NCBI GenBank assembly: GCA_044508265.1
Contig: JBIQIB010000023.1
Coordinates: 1-40,749, forward strand
Direction: 5' to 3'
From: JAEZDP01 sp044508265
Lineage (GTDB): Bacteria > Acidobacteriota > Vicinamibacteria > Vicinamibacterales > Vicinamibacteraceae
DNA: 40,749 nt
Shown here: positions 10,727 to 18,544 of the stretch, in pieces
Layout: every line of letters begins with the position of its first letter
Numbering within the stretch: the stretch's first letter is position 1
The notes under the pieces: model-generated
Seen by the model: only the letters and a program-made list of their open reading frames with translations
Told to the model about the DNA's origin: nothing
The model's database searches: none
Made by a program: the position numbers and the translations under genes

Positions 10727-10756
10727 TTTATACCATCATTACGACGGCAGCGGCAA
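10727..10756 (-). promoter_or_regulatory. Predicted sigma70-type promoter of the ATP synthase operon
   Basis: On the minus strand a -35-like TTGCCG (10756-10751) and a -10 TATAAA (10732-10727) are separated by 18 bases. TG one base before the -10 makes it an extended -10 promoter (TGGTATAAA). It overlaps the last codons of selD and would start transcripts near 10720, leaving a leader of about 90 bases before the GTG of atpF'. This gives the atp genes their own promoter, independent of the parAB-selD transcript. Confidence 0.55.
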
Positions 10757-11824
10757 CCCCGGCACGACCTCGACGAGCGGCCCGCCGGCGTCTCCAGGAG
10801 AATCCTCAGCAGGCCGGCGCGCGCGCACCACACCGATGACGTGCAGCTCGACGCCGCGCGCCCGCGCCTCGACGACGGCCGCCTGGAAGTGCTGCGGCGC
10901 CATCGCGACGAGCAGGCCGCCGGACGTCTGCGGGTCCACCAGCACTGACGCGAGCTCCTCGGATACGTCCTGCAGCAGCACCCGGCCGCCGAAGTGCGCG
11001 TGGTTGTTGGCGGCGCCCCCGGGACGGTTCGCGAGCGCGAGGTCCAGGACGCCGGGCAGCAACGGCAGGCGGTGCGGATCGATGGCCAGGGTGACGCCAC
11101 TGGCGGCGGCCATCTCGCACCCATGGCCGAGGAGACCGAAACCTGTGACGTCCGTGCAGCCGTGCACGCCGCCGCTCGCGTGGAGCGCCTCGGCAGCGTC
11201 CCGGTTCAGCGTGCGCATGGAGCCGACGGCGGCGGCGAGTGCCTCTGGCGTCGCGCGCTGGAACTTGCCCGCCGTCGCGATGATGCCGGTGCCGAGCGGC
11301 TTGGTCAGCACGAGGACGTCGCCAGGCAGGGCTCCGGCGTTCGACCACACCGCGTCTCGGCCGACGAGACCGGTCACGGCGTACCCGAACTTCACCTCGG
11401 CGTCCTGCACCGTGTGGCCGCCCAGCAGGGCGACACCGGCCTCCTGCAGCGCCGACAGCCCACCGGCGAAGATCTCGCGGATGACCGCGGTGTCGAAGTC
11501 GCGGACCGGGAACGCAGCGATGGCGAGCGCCGTGATCGGCCGGCCGCCCATGGCGTAGACGTCACTGAGGGCGTTGGCGCCGGCGATCCGTCCATAGGCG
11601 AACGGGTCGTCCACGATCGGCGTGAAGAAGTCGACGGTCTGGACGAGCGCCTCCCGCGAGCCCTCGAGCGCGAACACACCGGCATCGTCCGCAGTCCTGT
11701 AGTCAATCAGGACACGGGGATCGGACGGCACGGGCATTCCGCTCAGGACCTGAGCGAGCTCGCCAGCGGCGAGTTTGCTCGCTCAACCGGCGCAGGCGGC
11801 GTACTCGGTCAGACGCTTCACCAC
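10739..11824 (-). CDS. selD: Selenide, water dikinase, itself a selenoprotein (in-frame UGA = Sec)
   Basis: SelD makes selenophosphate from selenide and ATP, the selenium donor for selenocysteine and selenouridine. From 11737 down, the sequence is a clear SelD: YRTADDAGVF, QTVDFFTPIVDDPFAYGRIAGANALSDVYAMGG, TKPLGTGI, MTDVTGFGLLGHG-type CTDVTGFGLLGHGCEM and DPQTSGGLLVA. Upstream, the same frame continues through one TGA (11785-11783) and reads RLTEYAACAG-U-ASKL. This aligns with the E. coli RLTQYSHGAGCGCK active site: the UGA falls on catalytic Cys17 and the following Lys is kept. A SECIS-like hairpin starts at the UGA. The start is probably one of two consecutive GTG codons (11824 or 11821), giving 360-361 residues, but the assembly gap begins 2 bases upstream, so this is unproven. 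It follows parB and precedes the atp operon. Confidence 0.92.
11751..11785 (-). promoter_or_regulatory. Bacterial SECIS element for the selD UGA codon
   Basis: The UGA (11785-11783) forms the base of a strong hairpin in the coding sequence. The outer stem is 8 bp, TGAGCGAG with CTCGCTCA. It is followed by a 4-base bulge CAAA on the 5' side, an inner 6-bp stem CTCGCC with GGCGAG, and a 3-base loop GCT. The first loop base is G and lies 16 bases after the UGA. Known bacterial SECIS elements have a small apical loop with a G in its first two positions, 16-37 bases after the UGA, where SelB binds. This element fits at the short end of that range. Confidence 0.85.
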
Positions 11825-11825
11825 G

Positions 11826-11925
11826 NNNNNNNNNNNNNNNNNNNNNNNNNNNNNNNNNNNNNNNNNNNNNNNNNNNNNNNNNNNNNNNNNNNNNNNNNNN
11901 NNNNNNNNNNNNNNNNNNNNNNNNN
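11826..11925. other. Assembly gap (100 N) between parB and selD
   Basis: Exactly 100 N, most likely a placeholder of unknown true length. The 3' end of parB, any parB-selD spacer and possibly the first codons of selD are hidden here. A ParB of normal length would need roughly another 40-50 codons, so the true gap is probably longer than 100 bases. Frames drawn through the N are meaningless. Confidence 0.95.
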
Positions 11926-12665
11926 GTGTGCACGTCCTTTGGTGGCGACGGCGCGGCCTCCTCGGCAGCGTCCGCCTGCTGCAGCTTCCTGACGAGCGCC
12001 TCGGTCTCGCGCACCGACAACGCTCGCCGCTGCACGGCTTCCGCGGCCGAGACGATGGCGGCGGGGTCCTCGAGTGCCAGGAGGGCGCGCGCGTGGCCCA
12101 TCGACAGCCGCCCGGCGGCGACCTCCTTGCGAACCGGCTCCGGAAGCTTGAGCAGCCGGAGGTAGTTGGCGATCGAGGCGCGGTCCTTGCCTACGGCTCC
12201 GGCAACTTCCTCCTGGGTCAGTCCGACGTCCCTCGTGAGCTGCTGGTACGCGAGCGCCTCGTCAATGGCGTTCAGGTTCTCGCGCTGGATGTTCTCGATG
12301 AGCGCCACCTGCAACAGCTTGTCGTCAGGCACGTCGCGCACCACGACGGGCACCTTCAGGAGGCCCGCGCGTTGTGCGGCCCGCCAGCGTCGCTCGCCGG
12401 CAACGATCTCGAACCGGCGCCCGTCCCGTCTCACGACGATCGGCTGGACGAGCCCGTGCACGCGAATGGACGCGGCGAGCTCGTCGAGCGAGGCGTCGTC
12501 GAACGACAGTCGAGGCTGCTTCGGATTCGGCGTCAGCAGGTCGAGATCGGCCTCATACGGCGTGTCACGTCCGCTCTCCTGGGCGGGCGGAGCGGAAGGC
12601 TTGTCGGGAATGAGCGCGCTGAGGCCTCGCCCCAGCGCCGGGCGACGATCGGACTTTGCAGCCAT
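11926..12665 (-). CDS. parB: Chromosome-partitioning protein ParB (3' end lost in gap)
   Basis: ParB is the CTP-dependent DNA clamp that loads at parS and spreads, directing ParA and SMC. About 246 residues are visible. The N-terminal LGRGLSALIP (11-20) is the typical ParA-contact region. The CTP-binding motifs are GERRWRA (90-96) and ENIQREN (124-130). The helix-turn-helix that reads parS follows (LTQEEVAGAVGKDRASIANYL). The C-terminal dimerisation domain falls in the N gap, so the gene is incomplete in the assembly, not necessarily in the organism. Its ATG is 5 bases after the parA stop, forming a parAB operon. Three parS sites lie just upstream of parA. Confidence 0.95.
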
Positions 12666-12670
12666 GATGT

Positions 12671-13468
<798 letters not shown>

Positions 13469-13518
13469 GATCCGTGGCGCACGTAAGGATACGGGATAAC
13501 CCGGTGGAGGCCAACTCG

Positions 13519-13573
13519 ATCAGCTTGTCGGCGAATCAGCGTGTCAGCTCGCCAGCGATCGGCCAGCCTCCGT
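13519..13573. repeat. 55-base direct repeat, copy 1 (left of gap)
   Basis: The last 55 bases before the gap are identical to the first 55 after it. The first 40 bases of each copy split into five contiguous 8-base units of the form RYCRGCNN (for example GTCGGCGA, ATCAGCGT, GTCAGCTC), which is the reverse complement of the NNGCYGRY family seen next to rsmG. An exact 55-mer on both sides of a scaffold gap is also what a de Bruijn assembler with k=55 leaves at an unresolved repeat, so the true copy number is unknown. Confidence 0.9.
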
Positions 13574-13673
13574 NNNNNNNNNNNNNNNNNNNNNNNNNNN
13601 NNNNNNNNNNNNNNNNNNNNNNNNNNNNNNNNNNNNNNNNNNNNNNNNNNNNNNNNNNNNNNNNNNNNNNNNN
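13574..13673. other. Assembly gap (100 N) inside the repeat array upstream of parA
   Basis: Exactly 100 N flanked by identical 55-mers. The gap may be negative (the two copies are really one), or it may hide further repeat units. More parS sites or repeat units could lie inside. Confidence 0.95.
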
Positions 13674-13728
13674 ATCAGCTTGTCGGCGAATCAGCGTGTC
13701 AGCTCGCCAGCGATCGGCCAGCCTCCGT
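13674..13728. repeat. 55-base direct repeat, copy 2 (right of gap)
   Basis: Identical over all 55 bases to the sequence at 13519-13573; identity ends exactly at the gap on the left and at 13728 on the right. It contains the same five 8-base units. See copy 1 for the assembly interpretation. Confidence 0.9.
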
Positions 13729-13766
13729 GTCGGTTCTCGGCGGACCAGCGCCTCCAAGGGTGCTAC

Positions 13767-13780
13767 GTTCCACGTGGAAC
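13767..13780. promoter_or_regulatory. parS site 1
   Basis: Perfect 14-base palindrome GTTCCACGTGGAAC, matching the chromosomal parS core GTTnCACGTGnAAC. It is the first of three copies within 172 bases between parA and rsmG, and is the predicted loading site for the ParB encoded next door. Confidence 0.93.
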
Positions 13781-13817
13781 AATGGACTCAACTGCGGGGC
13801 TTCGTCCAATGTTGGGC

Positions 13818-13831
13818 GTTCCACGTGGAAC
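13818..13831. promoter_or_regulatory. parS site 2
   Basis: Second perfect GTTCCACGTGGAAC palindrome, 51 bases (start to start) from site 1. Flanking bases differ from site 1, so this is a separate conserved site and not part of a longer duplication. Confidence 0.93.
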
Positions 13832-13924
13832 ACGGCATCGGTATTAGCACCACCGGCACGTCAGTCCCTGTGAGCGCCCGTTCCTCCACCCAGGCGAGAT
13901 CCGTCGGGACGCTAGCGAGGCAAC

Positions 13925-13938
13925 GTTCCACGTGGAAC
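13925..13938. promoter_or_regulatory. parS site 3
   Basis: Third perfect GTTCCACGTGGAAC palindrome, 107 bases from site 2. The three sites lie about 7.6 kb from dnaA, within the origin-proximal zone where parS clusters are usually found. Confidence 0.93.
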
Positions 13939-14027
13939 GCCCAAGATTCGGCTTTGTGCGGGTTTGCAAACGACACTAAGCTGTCCGCCGTTCAAGAATT
14001 GTGCTGACTGACCAGCTGTGAAAGCGG

Positions 14028-14123
14028 CAACTGGCAAGCTGACAAGCCGACCTACCGACCCGCCGACTAGCCGACAAGCTGGCTTGCTGGCTTGCTGGCT
14101 TGCTGGCTTGCCGACCCGCCGAT
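14028..14123. repeat. Array of twelve degenerate 8-base units (NNGCYGRY), ending at the rsmG stop
   Basis: These 96 bases divide exactly into twelve 8-base units: CAACTGGC, AAGCTGAC, AAGCCGAC, CTACCGAC, CCGCCGAC, TAGCCGAC, AAGCTGGC, TTGCTGGC three times, TTGCCGAC and CCGCCGAT. Positions 4-8 hold CYGRY throughout while the first two vary. The array ends at the first base of the rsmG stop codon (reverse strand). The same family, inverted, is found at 13519-13558 and 13674-13713 on the other side of the parS sites. The function is unknown. Confidence 0.85.
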
Positions 14124-14782
14124 CACCGCTTCCGTAGAATGACCAGGCGGCTTCGAAGCGTCTCCAGCAGCGGCGCCTCCACCAGCAGCTCGAGCGGCGG
14201 CGGAATCATGGGCAGCGGCTGGTGATCGCCGCAGAACCAGAAGACTTCCCCCCCGGGGCGCAGGAATGCCTGCAGCGTCCGCAGTTCCTGCGTCTCGACG
14301 CGCACCGCCCTGATCGACAGGACGTCGAAGGCCTCGAGAAACGCCGGACGCGCGAGCAGTTGCTCGAACCGGACGGTCTCGACAGACGCGTCCGTCAACG
14401 CGAGATGCCGCGCGACCTCCCGCAGGAACACCGACTTTCGCGTCTTCGCCTCGACCATCGTCAGCGCCAGGTGCGGCGCAGCAAGCCGGAGCGGAATGGC
14501 GGGAGAACCGCCTCCGGATCCGATGTCGATGAGACGCGCTGCTTCGCTGTCGATGTGCCTGGCCGCCAGGAGCGGTTCCACCACGAGGCGATCCACGGCA
14601 TCGTCAGGGCGATCCAGCGCGGTGAGGTTCATGCGCCGGTTCCACCGCTCGAGCAGCAGCAGGTAGTCGGTGAGCTGGTCGACGAGGACAGCGTCAGGCG
14701 CGAGGGACGCACGCCGCAGCCGGCGCTCGAGGCGCCGGCGCGCTTCCAGGACGGTCACCGCTCGCACTCCAGCCACGGACAT
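14123..14782 (-). CDS. rsmG: 16S rRNA (guanine-527-N7)-methyltransferase
   Basis: This 219-residue SAM-dependent enzyme methylates G527 in the 530 loop of 16S rRNA; loss gives low-level streptomycin resistance in other bacteria. The RsmG pattern is visible: YLLLLERWNRRMNLTALDRP near residues 40-59, the SAM-binding loop LIDIGSGGGSPAIPLRLAAP (84-103), VEAKTRKSVFLREVARHLAL, and FDVLSIRAV. I choose the ATG at 14782 because AGGA lies 7 bases upstream and this avoids overlap with mnmG. An ATG at 14839 in the same frame would overlap mnmG by 44 bases. It follows mnmG by 13 bases, as in many gid operons. Confidence 0.92.
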   Translation of the reverse strand: MSVAGVRAVTVLEARRRLERRLRRASLAPDAVLVDQLTDYLLLLERWNRRMNLTALDRPDDAVDRLVVEPLLAARHIDSEAARLIDIGSGGGSPAIPLRLAAPHLALTMVEAKTRKSVFLREVARHLALTDASVETVRFEQLLARPAFLEAFDVLSIRAVRVETQELRTLQAFLRPGGEVFWFCGDHQPLPMIPPPLELLVEAPLLETLRSRLVILRKR

Positions 14783-14795
14783 GTGCACATCCTGT

Positions 14796-16658
14796 TCAGA
14801 GGGATCCTCGCCCAGCACCCAGGCCGCGAGCGATAGCACCCGAGAGCAACGCCAACGCGGCAGGCGTCATGCCGGGGATCCGGCCCGCCTGCCCTACCGT
14901 ATACGGCCGGATGGCCTCCAACCGTTGCTGCAGTTCAGCGGAGAGTCCCGGGAGACCGGTAAAGACGAAGCCTTCCGGGATGCGCTGCTGCTCGAACCTG
15001 GCCGCCCGCGCGACCTCGCGCGACTGACGCCTGACGTACCCAGCGTACCTGCAATCGGCGTCCAGCGTGGCGACGTCGAGATCAGGCACGTCCTCATCGA
15101 GGTCGAGCCCGGTGACCTCCCCGCGCGCAACGAGATCGGACAGGCGCAGTTCCGGCGTTCTCAGGGCCTCCGCGACCCGGACGCGATGCCCGGTGCCGGT
15201 CCGTACACGCTGCGCTTCGAGGAGCGCCCGGTTTCGTTCGTACCGCGTCCGGCGTGCCTCGAAATGCGTCCAGCGATACTCGCCGACCAAGCCGATCCGG
15301 CGCCCACGCTCCGTCAGCCGCAGATCGGCGTTGTCAGCACGCAGCAGGAGCCGGTACTCCGCGCGTGACGTGAACATCCGATACGGCTCAAGACACCCAT
15401 GGGATATTAGGTCATCAACCAGAACTCCTAGATACCCCTCGTGCCGCTGGACGATGAACTCGGTGTCGGGCCCGTCACGCAGCGCCAGGGCCGCGTTGAC
15501 CCCGGCGAGCAGACCCTGCGCGGCGGCCTCCTCGTATCCGGAGGTTCCGTTCACCTGGCCCGCGAGGTAGAGCCCCTTCACTCGTTTGGTCTCGAGCGTG
15601 GGCCGGAGCTCGTAGGGCTGGACGAAGTCGTACTCCACGGCGTAGCCGGGACGGATGAGCTCAGCGTCTTCCAGGCCGGGAAGCGCGCGAATCACCGCCG
15701 CCTGGACGTCCTCGGGGAGGCTCATCGAACAGCCGTTGACGTAGATCTCGTCCACGTCGCGGCCCTCCGGCTCGAGCAGGATCTGGTGCGCCTCCTTGTC
15801 GGGAAAGCGCATGACCTTGTCTTCGAGCGATGGACAGTATCGCGGCCCGATGCCGCGAATCCGTCCGTTGTACAGGGGCGATCGGCCGATGTTCTCGCGG
15901 ATGAGGGCGTGCAGCGCCGGCGTCGTGCGCAGCACGTGGCAGGGCACCTGGGGCTGCGCAATCCTTCGCGTCAGGAACGAGAGCGGCACCGGCACGTCGT
16001 CGCCGGGCTGGGGCTCGAGGCGTGAGAAGTCGATGCTCCGCCGATGCAACCGTGGCGGTGTGCCCGTCTTCAGCCGCCCCTGAGCGAACCCGAACGACCG
16101 CAGCGCTCTGGCGAGCCCGATGGACGGCGGCTCCCCCACGCGGCCGGCGCGTCGCTGCACGTCGCCCACGTGGATCACCCCGTCGAGGAACGTGCCCGTC
16201 GTGAGCACCACCGCGGGTGCCCGCAGCGATCCGCCGCCGGCAAAGGTCACCCCCTGCACCCGGCTGCCGTCGGACAGCAAACCGTCGACCTCGCCGACGG
16301 CGAACCGTATGCCCGGCATGCGGGTCAGGCGCTCGTGCACCCATGCGCTGTACGCCGCCTTGTCTGCCTGCGCGCGGGGCGACCACACGGCCGGACCCCG
16401 GCTCCGGTTGAGCAGCCGGAACTGGATCCCCGTCGCGTCGATGGCTTCGCCCATCAACCCGCCCAGCGCGTCGATCTCGCGTACGAGGTGGCTCTTCGCC
16501 GTGCCCCCGATGGCGGGGTTGCACGGCATCGCCGCGACCGACGACGAGGGGAGCACGCAGATGGCGACCTCCGCGCCGAGACGCGCGGCCGCCGCCGCGG
16601 CCTCGACGCCGGCGTGGCCCGCCCCGATCACGATTACATCAGCCCGCTCGTCGGCCAT
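14796..16658 (-). CDS. mnmG: tRNA uridine-5-carboxymethylaminomethyl modification enzyme MnmG (GidA)
   Basis: This 620-residue FAD- and NADH-dependent enzyme acts with MnmE to modify the wobble uridine of several tRNAs. The FAD-binding VIVIGAGHAGVEAAAAAARLG is at 8-28. The two GidA signatures are visible: PCNPAIGG (45-52), and the central GTPPRLHRRSIDFSRLEPQPGD and GRSPLYNGRIRGIGPRYCPSLEDK blocks. The C-terminal helical MnmE- and tRNA-binding part ends with LEAIRPYTVGQAGRIPGMTPAALALLSGAIARG. The length is normal. It lies between mnmE (64 bases upstream) and rsmG, the classical origin-side arrangement. Confidence 0.97.
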   Translation of the reverse strand: MADERADVIVIGAGHAGVEAAAAAARLGAEVAICVLPSSSVAAMPCNPAIGGTAKSHLVREIDALGGLMGEAIDATGIQFRLLNRSRGPAVWSPRAQADKAAYSAWVHERLTRMPGIRFAVGEVDGLLSDGSRVQGVTFAGGGSLRAPAVVLTTGTFLDGVIHVGDVQRRAGRVGEPPSIGLARALRSFGFAQGRLKTGTPPRLHRRSIDFSRLEPQPGDDVPVPLSFLTRRIAQPQVPCHVLRTTPALHALIRENIGRSPLYNGRIRGIGPRYCPSLEDKVMRFPDKEAHQILLEPEGRDVDEIYVNGCSMSLPEDVQAAVIRALPGLEDAELIRPGYAVEYDFVQPYELRPTLETKRVKGLYLAGQVNGTSGYEEAAAQGLLAGVNAALALRDGPDTEFIVQRHEGYLGVLVDDLISHGCLEPYRMFTSRAEYRLLLRADNADLRLTERGRRIGLVGEYRWTHFEARRTRYERNRALLEAQRVRTGTGHRVRVAEALRTPELRLSDLVARGEVTGLDLDEDVPDLDVATLDADCRYAGYVRRQSREVARAARFEQQRIPEGFVFTGLPGLSAELQQRLEAIRPYTVGQAGRIPGMTPAALALLSGAIARGLGAGRGSL

Positions 16659-16722
16659 CGCGCGTGTAACCCGCCCGTTGGAATCCGTAAGCCTTCGCCA
16701 TCGCGACTCAACGCGTCACGAT

Positions 16723-18069
16723 CTACTTTCCAATACAGAACCGCGCAAAGATGCCGTTCAGCACGTCCTGCTGTGTCACGCATCCGCGGATCTCCTCGAG
16801 CGCGTGCAGCGCCTCCCGCACGTCGATCGCCACGTACTCCTCGGTGGCGCCCCCGGCCACTGCGTCGAGCGCCCTGCGCAGCGCGCCGTCGGCGCGGTGC
16901 AGCAGGTCGAGGTGCCTGGCGTTGGTGACGAGCGTGGGCTCCCACGTGCCGCCGCCGAGCGCCGCCGTCAACTGCTCGCGCAGCCGGTCGATCCCGCGGC
17001 CGGTCCGAGCGCTCACGTGGCACGCCGTGACGTCGCGCGCCCACGCAGGCGTCGCGGCCGGGGCCGCGTCGACCTTGTTCACGACGAGCAGGCGCGCCCG
17101 TGCGGCCAGACCCTTCCAGAGCCTCGCATCCTCGGCGAGGCGCTCGTCGGAGGTCTCGCTCGCGTCCACGACGACCATCACGAGATCGGCGTCGCCGGCC
17201 GACGCCCGCGCCCGCGCCACGCCTTCGCGCTCGACGACATCGGTGGCCTCGTGCACGCCCGCTGTGTCGCTGAGCGTCACCGGGATCCCGTCGATGTCGA
17301 GGGTCTCGACCAGCACGTCACGGGTCGTGCCGGCCTGTTCGGTCACGATGGCGCGCGCGGTGCCCAGGAGCGCGTTGAACAGGCTCGACTTCCCGACGTT
17401 GGGGCGTCCGGCGATGACGACCGACGCCCCTTCCCGAAGGAGCCGTCCCTGACGTCCTGATGCTGCCAGCGACGCGCAGCGGTTCGCGAGCGCCTCGAGC
17501 CGTCGTCCGAGATCGGCCGTGTCGACGAAGTGATAGCCCTCGTCGGGAAAGTCGAGCGAGGCCTCGAGACGCTCGAGCACCTCGAGCAACTCGTCGCCAA
17601 TCTCGTGCAGCGGCCCGCTGAGCGCCCCGTGCAGGTGGGCGGAGGCCACTCGCGCCTGTGCCGGCGTGACCGCCCGGATCAGGTCGTCGATGGCCTCGGC
17701 CTCGACGAGGTCGACCTTCCCGTTCAGAAACGCCCTGGCAGTGAACTCGCCCGGTGCGGCGGGCCGGACGCCCTGTCGCCCGAGCACGCTCAGCGCGGCG
17801 GCCACGATCACCGGGCTGCCATGCAGCGCGAGTTCGAACGCGTCTTCGCCTGTATAGGAATGCGGCGCCGGGAACCACGTCGCGAGCGCGCGGTCCTTGA
17901 AGTCTTCACCGAGCGCGACGTCCACGAGCGTCGCCACCCTCGGTGCGAAGTCCGTGCGGCCCGTGACGAGTTGCAGCACGTGCGCGCAGTTCCTGCCGCT
18001 CACCCGCAGCACCGCGATGGCACTGCGTCCAGGCGCGGTGCCGAGGGCGACAATCGGTTCGCCGTCCAC
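16723..18069 (-). CDS. mnmE: tRNA modification GTPase MnmE (TrmE)
   Basis: This 448-residue GTPase is the partner of MnmG in wobble-uridine modification. The N-terminal folate-binding domain is followed by a helical domain with a G domain inserted: G1 GRPNVGKSS (221-229), G2 GTTRD (247-251), G3 DTAG (268-271), G4 NKVD (331-334). The C-terminus is FCIGK; the cysteine of this CxGK motif is required for the modification. It starts 17 bases after khpB. Length and all motifs are normal. Confidence 0.97.
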   Translation of the reverse strand: MDGEPIVALGTAPGRSAIAVLRVSGRNCAHVLQLVTGRTDFAPRVATLVDVALGEDFKDRALATWFPAPHSYTGEDAFELALHGSPVIVAAALSVLGRQGVRPAAPGEFTARAFLNGKVDLVEAEAIDDLIRAVTPAQARVASAHLHGALSGPLHEIGDELLEVLERLEASLDFPDEGYHFVDTADLGRRLEALANRCASLAASGRQGRLLREGASVVIAGRPNVGKSSLFNALLGTARAIVTEQAGTTRDVLVETLDIDGIPVTLSDTAGVHEATDVVEREGVARARASAGDADLVMVVVDASETSDERLAEDARLWKGLAARARLLVVNKVDAAPAATPAWARDVTACHVSARTGRGIDRLREQLTAALGGGTWEPTLVTNARHLDLLHRADGALRRALDAVAGGATEEYVAIDVREALHALEEIRGCVTQQDVLNGIFARFCIGK

Positions 18070-18086
18070 GGTCCGCCCCCGAGCCG

Positions 18087-18533
18087 TCAGCCGCGCGGGC
18101 TGATGAGCACCATCTTCACCTGGCCGTCGCCCTGGCTCTCGGAGGACAGCGCCGGATCCGAAGCGACCTCGAGGTGCACGAGCCGCCGCGCGTAGGAGTT
18201 CAGCGGCCCCATCTCCTGCGGCACGCCGCTGGTCTTCGCCTTCTCCATCAGGAAGCGCGCCATCTGGCGGAGTTCCGCGTCCTTGCCACGGCGGAACCCC
18301 AGGCAGTCCACGACGATGCGGCCGGCGTGGCCGCTCTTGTCGCGGAACACGCTGTTGACCAGGTGCTGCAGGGCCTCGAGTGCCTCGCCCTTGCGCCGCA
18401 CCAGCAGTTCGCCGCCGTCGCCCTGCACGTCCGCGCGGATGCTGCCATCCTCGAGGACCTCCGACGTCACCTGGACGTCGAGGCCCATGGCCGTCACCAC
18501 ATCCCGTACGAAGGTCTCGATCTGCTGCTGCAC
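18087..18533 (-). CDS. khpB: RNA-binding protein KhpB/Jag (KH and R3H domains, no Jag-N)
   Basis: This is a 148-residue cytoplasmic RNA-binding protein. A KH-II-like region (GLDVQVTSEVLEDGSIRADV, then GGELLVRRKGEALEALQHLVNSVF) is followed by an R3H-like region (RGKDAELRQMARFLMEKAKTSG, then MGPLNSYARRLVHLEVA). The N-terminal Jag-N domain of Firmicute homologues is missing, as in many Gram-negative versions. The start is the GTG at 18533, which has AGGAG 7 bases upstream overlapping the yidC stop; the longer open frame to 19202 is a shadow of yidC. Its position between yidC and mnmE is strongly conserved, and a link to translation or membrane insertion has been suggested for the family. Confidence 0.88.
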   Translation of the reverse strand: MQQQIETFVRDVVTAMGLDVQVTSEVLEDGSIRADVQGDGGELLVRRKGEALEALQHLVNSVFRDKSGHAGRIVVDCLGFRRGKDAELRQMARFLMEKAKTSGVPQEMGPLNSYARRLVHLEVASDPALSSESQGDGQVKMVLISPRG

Positions 18534-18544
18534 GCCGACGCTCC

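Noticed and set aside
10727..10729. ATG as the start of subunit b'
   Set aside because: It lies inside the -10 element of the predicted promoter; the GTG at 10628 has a GGAGG and gives the normal N-terminus.
11783..11785. TGA in selD as a nonsense mutation or pseudogene
   Set aside because: It falls exactly on the catalytic Cys/Sec position, conserved residues continue on both sides, and a SECIS-like hairpin begins at it.
13474..14007. 177-codon frame across the N gap
   Set aside because: It runs through 100 N and repeats and parS palindromes; there is no protein-like sequence.
14028..14123. CRISPR array
   Set aside because: The units are 8 bases with no spacer of constant length and no cas genes nearby.
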